A DNA stretch of 53,948 nt from CALXXL01 sp034926605 (GTDB taxonomy: Bacteria; Verrucomicrobiota; Lentisphaeria; Victivallales; Victivallaceae): contig JAYFQV010000020.1 in the NCBI GenBank assembly GCA_034926605.1, positions 1 to 53,948 of the forward strand. The letters are read 5' to 3'. The position numbers and the translations under genes were made by a program. Under the pieces are notes generated by a model that saw nothing but the letters and a program-made list of their open reading frames with translations, searched no databases and was not told the origin of the DNA. Position 1 is the stretch's first letter, and each line of letters opens with the position of its first letter. Positions 47,792 to 53,948 of this stretch are shown in pieces.

Positions 47792-49195
47792 TTAGTCACC
47801 GCCCCCGGTTTTGTATTTTTCCAATATCTCCCTGATTTGTTCAATATCCAGCATGTCGGCCAGTTTTCGAAGTTCGTCACGCTCCGGCGCTTCCGGCTCT
47901 GCTGGTACGTCTATAACATCCGCTCCGGCCAGTTGCGGAATTTCAAGCGCGGCGGCGGCCCGCCTTGCCGCTTCTGGAGAGATATGAACATAGTGTTCGG
48001 TCATTGCCGGGTTTGCATGTCCGGCGGCATCTTGAATTATCGCCTGAGGCGTTCCGCGCATTGCGTGAAGGCTCACCCATGTATGTCGCAAGCTGTGAAA
48101 GCCGACTTGAACCACCGCCCGTGTGCTCTCATCATAGACCTTATGTTTGCCTTCATAGTGGCACTTAAGCCCGGTGCCGGGAGCATATATAGCGATTCCG
48201 CAATCCATGAAATGACGCTGTATAATCCTTGTCATTTTCCCCGTTCCCCCGGACGAAAGATAAGTTTCGGCATAGTGGGGCAGCAGATAACCATTGCGAC
48301 AGTTGGCCGGTATCCCGGACAGTGCATAAAGCAGAGGTGAAGGAATACCCAATACCACCACCTTCTGCGTCCGGTTGGCTGTTTTACGAGGCTTGCGCCG
48401 TATGATCTGCCGCGTCATATCGATCTCGCCCCATTGCAGGGTACAGCAATCCCCAAGCCGCAGGCCGGTAAACGTGCCGACTTGCAGCAGTAATTTCAGA
48501 TCGCCTGTGGCTTTCTCTATGATCGTTTGAAGCTCGGCAATGGTAAGTTCGCGGCGGCTGTTTGCGGTGCCGTCCATGCGCTCAACGCTTGCAAACGGGT
48601 TGCGCTCAATGGAGATTTTCCCATCGGTTGAAAGCGCGTCAAAAAATGCCGTCAGGAAGAACCGATACTTATTGAAAGTGCCCGGTGCAACATGGGTTTG
48701 AAGGTCATTAGCGAAAGCGGCAGCCTGTTCCGGGGTAACGCCGGAGAGCAATACCGTTTCGGGATAATTTGATTTCATCCAATCGACGAAACGGCTGTAA
48801 TACGTCTTATAAGAGTCTGCCATTGATTTTGGCGGTATCTTTGAAGCCGAATATCGCTTGCAGCTCTTGAGCCGCGAGGGGCACGACATATAAAGCGCCC
48901 ATCCTTTGGAAATAGCCGCCTTACTGTTGTTCAAATTTATCTCTGCTACTTTTGCCGCCTCGTCCGCGTCCTGAATATCGTTTTTCAGGGTTCGCAACTG
49001 CTCGGCTTTATTGGTCTCGTGAATGCGGGCAAGCACCCGGTCGGCTGCGGCTCTGGCTTCAAGCTCTTTGATTATCGGCTTGCCGTCTGGATCGAGAAGG
49101 CGGGTTCGGGTCTCTTTGCCCTCGAACTTATAGCGAAGATAGAAATACCCCTTGAGCCCGTGCCTATATATTCTTCCGGTGGTCTTTCTTGCCAT
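47792..49195 (-). CDS. int: Tyrosine recombinase (integrase)
   Basis: The 467-aa integrase has an N-terminal arm-binding domain (RIYRHGLKGYFYLRYKFEG), a core-binding SAM-like domain near 125-200 and the catalytic domain with R (TGLRLGDC, near 247), HSLRH (H368, R371), AAGH (H394) and EHYVH (Y403). The gene lies next to attR, as usual. It should insert the circle into the tRNA-Leu site and remove it with the Xis-like protein. Confidence 0.95.
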   Translation of the reverse strand: MARKTTGRIYRHGLKGYFYLRYKFEGKETRTRLLDPDGKPIIKELEARAAADRVLARIHETNKAEQLRTLKNDIQDADEAAKVAEINLNNSKAAISKGWALYMSCPSRLKSCKRYSASKIPPKSMADSYKTYYSRFVDWMKSNYPETVLLSGVTPEQAAAFANDLQTHVAPGTFNKYRFFLTAFFDALSTDGKISIERNPFASVERMDGTANSRRELTIAELQTIIEKATGDLKLLLQVGTFTGLRLGDCCTLQWGEIDMTRQIIRRKPRKTANRTQKVVVLGIPSPLLYALSGIPANCRNGYLLPHYAETYLSSGGTGKMTRIIQRHFMDCGIAIYAPGTGLKCHYEGKHKVYDESTRAVVQVGFHSLRHTWVSLHAMRGTPQAIIQDAAGHANPAMTEHYVHISPEAARRAAAALEIPQLAGADVIDVPAEPEAPERDELRKLADMLDIEQIREILEKYKTGGGD

Positions 49196-49241
49196 GATGC
49201 CGCCCGTATCCTCTTTGTGCTAGATGGTTTCTATTGATTCA

Positions 49242-49269
49242 AAAATAGCACCAAAAACTATGTTTTCAA
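49242..49269 (-). promoter_or_regulatory. Integrase promoter
   Basis: Minus-strand TTGAAA (49269-49264), 16-bp spacer, TATTTT (49247-49242). Within it CTATTGA and TCAATAG form a spaced inverted repeat that could be an integrase arm or repressor site. The tract 49196-49315 has no gene. Confidence 0.6.
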
Positions 49270-49315
49270 TAGCATAGGTGGATAAAAAGCGGATATTTTT
49301 ATAAAAACAAGGTCA

Positions 49316-49379
49316 ACGCGCCGGATTTAGGTTCCGGTCCCGAAAGGGGTGTGGGTTCGACTCCCATCCCGTGTACCAC
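49316..49379 (+). repeat. attR, 64-bp direct repeat
   Basis: Identical to 36930-36993. It is only the 3' portion of a tRNA, so no second functional tRNA is present. It marks the right end of the element. Confidence 0.95.
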
Positions 49380-49441
49380 AAATATTTTCCAATCAAGCCA
49401 CTATGCTATCCGTCAACTGTAATTTTTTTCATATCACCCCC

Positions 49442-49470
49442 TTGACAATCAATTCCGCCCATGCTATAAT
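49442..49470 (+). promoter_or_regulatory. Perfect consensus promoter of the giant adhesin
   Basis: TTGACA (49442-49447), exactly 17 bp, TATAAT (49465-49470). Start near 49477, leader about 32 nt with GGGAGAGG before the ATG at 49509. It lies 62 nt outside attR, on the host side. Confidence 0.85.
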
Positions 49471-49508
49471 AGACATTAATAATTTATAGAGCTATAAGGG
49501 AGAGGAAA

Positions 49509-52500
49509 ATGGCTGGATATATTATTTACAGCGGAATTACTTCGACCGGTCTCAAACTGGTATCGAACACCTCCATGATCATCCTCGACGGCGGCAAGGC
49601 CAGCCAGACCACCATAAGTTCCGGCGGCAGTCAAATCGTTTCCTCCGGCGGCTATGCGAACTACAACTATCTTTACGAATGGGGGTATCAGTACGTCTAC
49701 AGCGGCGGCGTAGTCAACAACAATACAATCCATTACAACGCCGGGCAGACCGTTTACGCCGGAGGCATTGCCAGCAATACCACCGTCTCGTCGGCCAGCT
49801 GGCAATTTCTCGACCAGGGATCGTCGTTCAACACCACTTTGCTCTACTATTCCATACAAATCGTGTGGAAAGGCGGCATCGCCTGGAACACCTACATCAG
49901 CTCGGGCGGCAAGCAGTATGTAAGTTCAGGCGGAACCGCTTCCGGAGTCACACTTTACGGATCGGAGTGGGTATCAAACTATGGCGTGGCGGTGGACGTC
50001 GATATAAAGTCCGGCGGCAGCCAGACCGTCTCTGCCTATGGCGCGGTATTCCGGACAACCATTTCAGCCTACGGCAGTCAAGTCGTTCAAAGCAACGCCA
50101 TAGCCGAGGACACCATAATCTCCTCAGGCGGCAAGATGTATGTCTCCGGCGGCGAAGCCCACATGACCAATATTTCAAACGGCGGCAGCATGATCGTCTC
50201 ATCGGATGGCCGTGCCAGCGAAGCAACCATCTCTTCAGGCGGCAAAATGACCGTGATCAGAGAAGGACATGCCGAAAACATTCGAATCCTTTCCGGCGGC
50301 TTACTCGCACTTAATTCCGGCGCTATCGCCGAAGGCCGGATATATCTGGCCGGAGGCGCGATCGACGTCGACGGCGCCGATCTCACCTATGCGCAAATGA
50401 TCGCCGACCTCTCCACGGCGGCCCCGCTGTCAATCTCCCATGCCATGGACGCGGCCTACAACAAAGCCCCGGCCGATGAAAATTACCTCGCCTACGACGC
50501 AAGTTTTGCCGTCAATCTCGATCACGAACAGCAGGACGGCATATATGCGGTTGTGGATTTCTTCGCCCCGCAGAACAGTGTCGGCTTCATGATCGACGGG
50601 GCCGACAATTTCAGCGTTACCATCGGGGAAGTGCTGACACGCAACAATTACACTTATATCCTGATGGAAAACCGGGCATTGCGCGACTCCGGCTATATTT
50701 CGATATTAGCCGCCGAGAGCGTGGAACAAAATCCTGCCGACCTTCAGCTGCTGCTGATCCGGAATACCAACTATCAAGACCTGGTGCTGGACGCCTCCAG
50801 TCCGGAGGTCACCGAAATCTACTGCAACTGCACGTTAACCGGCGCCACCGTGTCCGACGACAGATATCTGTGCGTTAACAGAGGGGCTTCCGCCAGCGGC
50901 ATCGTCGTCAATTTTGGAAATGTCATTGCCCGCGACTGCGCACTCGACGATACCAGAGTAAAATCCGGAACGGTCATCGCCGCCGGATGCGCCGTCAAAA
51001 ATACTATCGTAAGTTCCGGTGGAAACATGCTGCTGACCGACGGGTCGGTGCATTCCGGCACCATGACGCTGTATGGGGCGGTGATTGCCTCCGGTGCAAC
51101 CATCGACTTCGCAATAAACGGAAAAAAACCATTTGCCGGATACCTCATAAACGACCTGTCTCTAATCTCCGGCGGTTCGTTCACGCTGACCGTATCGGCT
51201 GATCAAAACACCGGTATCTATACCTTAGCCAACCATGCCGAATCGTTCTCCACTACCATTACGGTCAAGGACTCGGACGGCAAAAAACTCGGAGTGATTG
51301 CCATGGACGAATCTATTTTCCTAAGTGAAAGCAAAGTCGGGGAATTGACCATCTACGACGACAGCATTCTGGTTTTCCGGGTCTCGGATATATCGGCCGA
51401 GCCTGTCAAAATCTACAGTGCAGGAACCTTGGTCGCACAGGCCGAATCGTTCACCGGTGAAACCATCGTCGGCGGTGGAAACGATCTGGTCGTGGTGTCT
51501 TCCGGCGGAGTGCTGGATTCATGCGCCATTCTTTCCGGCGGCTCGGCGGCATTTTCCGGCGGTTCGGCCAACAGTCTATCCATCCTTTCCGGTGGTTCGG
51601 CCGCCGTTTCCGGCGGCCAGGTCCTTTTCGACAACCTCATCATGTCCGGCAACGTCTTTTCCAGCGGAACCGCGATGAACATAAGCTCCGGGAACGTCAC
51701 CCTACTGGGAGGGACCATATTCGACAATACCGGTTGTTACAGCGGCGGAGCGATATGCGTTGGGAATTGTAACCTCGAGGTCAGCGGTACCATATTTTCA
51801 GGCAACTTAACTCCCGGCTTTGACGACGACAACCCATTCCATCACGGTGGAGCCATTTCTACCGTCTCTGCCACTGTCAACATCCACAACGCCGCCTTTG
51901 TCGAAAATCATGCAGATGGAGATGGCGGTGCTATTTACACCGCCAACAGTAATCTTACCCTCTCAAAAGTCGACTTCACAAAAAACTCCGCATCGGCCGG
52001 AAACTATTGTGGTGGTGGCGCTATAAGCTGGACTTCATGGAACAACCAGATTGACTGTTTCGTTTCAATATCCGACTGCCGTTTCAGAAGCAACAATTTT
52101 CAGGCGCAAAGCAGCAATTTTTTTGGCGGATTTGGCGGCGGAGCCGCGTTCCTTGTGCTGAGGCACCCTTCCGACACCGCATCATTTTCCATTGCCGGGT
52201 CGCTGTTCAGCAACAACAGCACCTCCAACATAGCCTCCGAAACAACGCTCGGTACATTCCTTGGCGGCGGTGCGGTGCTGTTGATCGCAGTGGATAATGC
52301 CGGCGGCGGAACAATATCCGATACTATTTTCAGCAGAAATGTAACGAGAAACTCCGGAAAAAGCGATGACAGTATAAACGGAGGGGGCGCGGTATATATA
52401 TTTACCTACCCCGGCAATACCTTTGATTTCTCCGGCTGCGAATTCGCCGGCAACAGCGCGGTTGCATCCGCGATTTACAACTCCGGACCGCAGACCGTTC

Positions 52501-53948
52501 AAGCCGCCATCTGCGGCGGCGCGGTATGCGTGACTGGCAGTGGCTCCACCGTATTCGCCAATACTCTTTTCAACGGCAACAGCGCCTGCTTTTCCGGTAC
52601 CATTCCGGAGTCGGCGGCGCAGCAGTTCTATCTTTACGGCGGCGCGGTATATGCAGGACAGAACAACTCCGTCCGGTTCGAATATGCCGGTTCCAGATAC
52701 CTCAACCAAGGCAACTCCGCCACCGCCGGCGGATTCCTCTATCTTGCCAGCGGCACCGACGCCGTGTTCGACATCAGCAGCGCGACCTGCGAGTTCTCAA
52801 GCAACTCCGCCGACTCCGGCGGGTTCATGTATCTCAACGGCGGCACCGCCACGTTCAATTTGAACAACGGCGTGATCATCATAGGACACGATCCTATTGA
52901 CGACGAATGGACCACCGGCGGCGTGCCGGCTCAGGAAATTTCAATCGACTCCATCGCCGGAAGCGGTACCATCGTCATCAACGGCGACCGCTATTCCAAT
53001 TTCCAGCTTCGCGGCGACGCGTCACAGTTCACCGGCAACTGGGTCATCACTGAAAACACCTATATGTCGCTCCACGGCTACGGCCACGGAATCAACAACC
53101 TTGCCATCGCCTCCGGCGCAACCGTCATCACCGTGCAGCCGGTGCTCTCCGGAGCCGATGTGGCTGCGGGCGGCATACTCGCAGTACTCAACGGCAGCGG
53201 TTCCGATCTCAACATTTTCGGCACGCTCAAAGTCGGCACCACTCAGTGCGGCAAAGCCTCCATCACCAACGCCGTCATCCACTCCGGCGGCATGATCACC
53301 AGATTCGACGACGAGCCCTATAACGTCGAATGGTACAACATGTACTATGACAGTGAGCCGCTGTTGACCAATGTCATCATGGAATCCGGCGCTTATGCCA
53401 ATATGGGAAACTTCTGGGGCGGAAGGGTATTCAAGCTGGGGTGTGCGGACTACGCATCCGAAGCCATTCTGAACACCGTTTCTGCCGCTTATTCCTATTG
53501 GGAAAACGGTACCAGGAAAAACACTTCCGCCGCGGCAATAACCTCAGGTTACAACCTGGCGGTGCTCTCCGGCGCCGCGGTGCTCTCCGGCGACAGCTAC
53601 AACCTGCAGATTGTCGGCGGCAGTCTCACCGCGATCTCCGGCGCGGTGGTGTCGGGTCTGTCGATGGGCAACGGCACCCGGCTCAATCTGTATGGCGGTG
53701 CGGCGGCCTTATTTGATTCCGGTGCCGCCCCCGGCTCCGGAACCACGCTCAATGTCGATCTTGCGGGGCACACCGCGGACGGCGGGGCCTCGGTTCGCAA
53801 CCTCGCGTCGCTCGACGGCGTCACGCTGACGGTCAACGCAGACTCGCTTTCCGCCGACTGCGGCACCTTCATCCTCGTTTCCGGCGTCACCGCCGAGTCC
53901 ATCACCGTCTCGCTCGCCGGAACCGCCTACGACATTTCCCTCAACCAG
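49509..53948 (+). CDS. Giant AIDA-/Pmp-repeat adhesin, 3' end outside window
   Basis: An open frame of 1480 codons runs off the window without a stop. Residues 1-300 and 500-740 are AIDA-I-type repeats of about 19 residues (ISSGG-x-x-x-V-x-SGG-x-A-x-x-T). Residues 740-1120 follow the chlamydial Pmp pattern: about eleven GGA(I/V/A)- or GGF-type turns (SGGAICVG, HGGAISTV, DGGAIYTA) and nine F-x-x-N steps (FSGN, FVEN, FTKN, FRSN). From about 1198 SGG repeats return. A right-handed beta-helix surface protein is expected. No signal peptide is seen at MAGYIIYSGI, so secretion by the classical autotransporter route is in doubt. GGAGAGG precedes the ATG. Confidence 0.88.
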   Translation, partial: MAGYIIYSGITSTGLKLVSNTSMIILDGGKASQTTISSGGSQIVSSGGYANYNYLYEWGYQYVYSGGVVNNNTIHYNAGQTVYAGGIASNTTVSSASWQFLDQGSSFNTTLLYYSIQIVWKGGIAWNTYISSGGKQYVSSGGTASGVTLYGSEWVSNYGVAVDVDIKSGGSQTVSAYGAVFRTTISAYGSQVVQSNAIAEDTIISSGGKMYVSGGEAHMTNISNGGSMIVSSDGRASEATISSGGKMTVIREGHAENIRILSGGLLALNSGAIAEGRIYLAGGAIDVDGADLTYAQMIADLSTAAPLSISHAMDAAYNKAPADENYLAYDASFAVNLDHEQQDGIYAVVDFFAPQNSVGFMIDGADNFSVTIGEVLTRNNYTYILMENRALRDSGYISILAAESVEQNPADLQLLLIRNTNYQDLVLDASSPEVTEIYCNCTLTGATVSDDRYLCVNRGASASGIVVNFGNVIARDCALDDTRVKSGTVIAAGCAVKNTIVSSGGNMLLTDGSVHSGTMTLYGAVIASGATIDFAINGKKPFAGYLINDLSLISGGSFTLTVSADQNTGIYTLANHAESFSTTITVKDSDGKKLGVIAMDESIFLSESKVGELTIYDDSILVFRVSDISAEPVKIYSAGTLVAQAESFTGETIVGGGNDLVVVSSGGVLDSCAILSGGSAAFSGGSANSLSILSGGSAAVSGGQVLFDNLIMSGNVFSSGTAMNISSGNVTLLGGTIFDNTGCYSGGAICVGNCNLEVSGTIFSGNLTPGFDDDNPFHHGGAISTVSATVNIHNAAFVENHADGDGGAIYTANSNLTLSKVDFTKNSASAGNYCGGGAISWTSWNNQIDCFVSISDCRFRSNNFQAQSSNFFGGFGGGAAFLVLRHPSDTASFSIAGSLFSNNSTSNIASETTLGTFLGGGAVLLIAVDNAGGGTISDTIFSRNVTRNSGKSDDSINGGGAVYIFTYPGNTFDFSGCEFAGNSAVASAIYNSGPQTVQAAICGGAVCVTGSGSTVFANTLFNGNSACFSGTIPESAAQQFYLYGGAVYAGQNNSVRFEYAGSRYLNQGNSATAGGFLYLASGTDAVFDISSATCEFSSNSADSGGFMYLNGGTATFNLNNGVIIIGHDPIDDEWTTGGVPAQEISIDSIAGSGTIVINGDRYSNFQLRGDASQFTGNWVITENTYMSLHGYGHGINNLAIASGATVITVQPVLSGADVAAGGILAVLNGSGSDLNIFGTLKVGTTQCGKASITNAVIHSGGMITRFDDEPYNVEWYNMYYDSEPLLTNVIMESGAYANMGNFWGGRVFKLGCADYASEAILNTVSAAYSYWENGTRKNTSAAAITSGYNLAVLSGAAVLSGDSYNLQIVGGSLTAISGAVVSGLSMGNGTRLNLYGGAAALFDSGAAPGSGTTLNVDLAGHTADGGASVRNLASLDGVTLTVNADSLSADCGTFILVSGVTAESITVSLAGTAYDISLNQ

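Larger units (their letters stand above)
36994..49379. mobile_element. 12.4-kb tRNA-Leu integrative element, satellite-like
   Basis: The 12,386-bp unit from one repeat to the other is bounded by perfect 64-bp att repeats and has a tyrosine integrase beside the right end. All recognisable genes lie on the minus strand: integrase, two unknowns, excisionase-like HTH, zinc proteins, replication organiser, primase-helicase, tape-measure-like protein, further unknowns, PD-(D/E)XK-like protein and a Panacea toxin-antitoxin pair. There is no terminase, portal, capsid, baseplate, relaxase or lysis gene. Composition is less GC-rich than the flanks. It is best read as a phage satellite or related integrative element. 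Confidence 0.9.

Noticed and set aside
49316..49379. Second tRNA-Leu
   Set aside because: Only the 3' portion from the anticodon loop on is present; no acceptor 5' strand or D-arm.
36994..49379. Complete prophage or conjugative element
   Set aside because: No capsid, terminase, portal, holin, relaxase or mating gene is visible in any frame.
1..53948. CRISPR array, rRNA operon or insertion sequence
   Set aside because: No regularly spaced direct repeats of CRISPR type, no rRNA sequence and no transposase were seen.

Overview
The window reads as chromosomal DNA of a GC-rich Gram-negative bacterium, most likely of the PVC superphylum and probably a gut Lentisphaerota (Victivallales-like) lineage. 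This is inferred from family features: a prepilin-type protein ending in an H/DG-type motif, a topoisomerase I whose zinc fingers are replaced by three C-terminal repeats, several lipoproteins, and a very large adhesin mixing AIDA-type and chlamydial Pmp-type repeats. No rRNA gene or CRISPR array is present. One tRNA gene (Leu, anticodon UAG) is intact.

Layout. 1-1.3 kb: a prepilin-like gene with its own promoter and terminator. 1.3-6.5 kb: a short dcw (division/cell wall) operon on the minus strand, mraZ-rsmH-ftsL-ftsI-murC, preceded by a 10-bp-phased MraZ-type operator. 6.6-6.9 kb: a promoter, a structured stretch of about 240 nt and a strong terminator, which together predict an unidentified small RNA. 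7.1-11.8 kb: an AT-rich orphan membrane protein, a metallo-beta-lactamase-fold hydrolase, a Na/Pi cotransporter-PhoU protein and a secreted protein of unknown role. 11.8-22.2 kb: a tightly packed plus-strand series (thiD, two amidases, PHP phosphoesterase, comEC, rRNA methyltransferase, prfB, rnhC, two YeeE/YedE-like halves, yraN), most of them joined by ATGA overlaps. 22.2-34.4 kb: dppA plus a lipoprotein, topA, trxA, a GYF/RDD protein, DUF523, a lipoprotein, pepD, rodA, purA and mgtC. 34.6-36.8 kb: a PadR repressor with a HAAS-type membrane partner.

36.9-49.4 kb: a 12,386-bp integrated element inserted in the 3' end of tRNA-Leu(UAG), bounded by perfect 64-bp direct repeats (36930-36993 and 49316-49379). 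Every recognisable gene lies on the minus strand: tyrosine integrase, two regulators or unknowns, excisionase-like HTH, small zinc proteins, a replication organiser, a primase-helicase, one tape-measure-like protein, repeat-rich and zinc-ribbon proteins, a PD-(D/E)XK-like protein, and a Panacea (DUF4065) antitoxin-toxin pair. No terminase, portal, capsid or other tail gene is present. The best reading is a phage-satellite-like integrative element carrying its own replication module. It has internal repeats of its own: 10-bp-phased iteron-like repeats inside the replication gene, a 77-bp leader duplicated ahead of two transcription units, and three copies of a 15-bp palindrome.

49.4 kb-end: a perfect-consensus sigma-70-type promoter drives a giant adhesin that stays open for 1480 codons and runs off the window. 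All functions come from reading motifs by eye. No database search or folding program was run.
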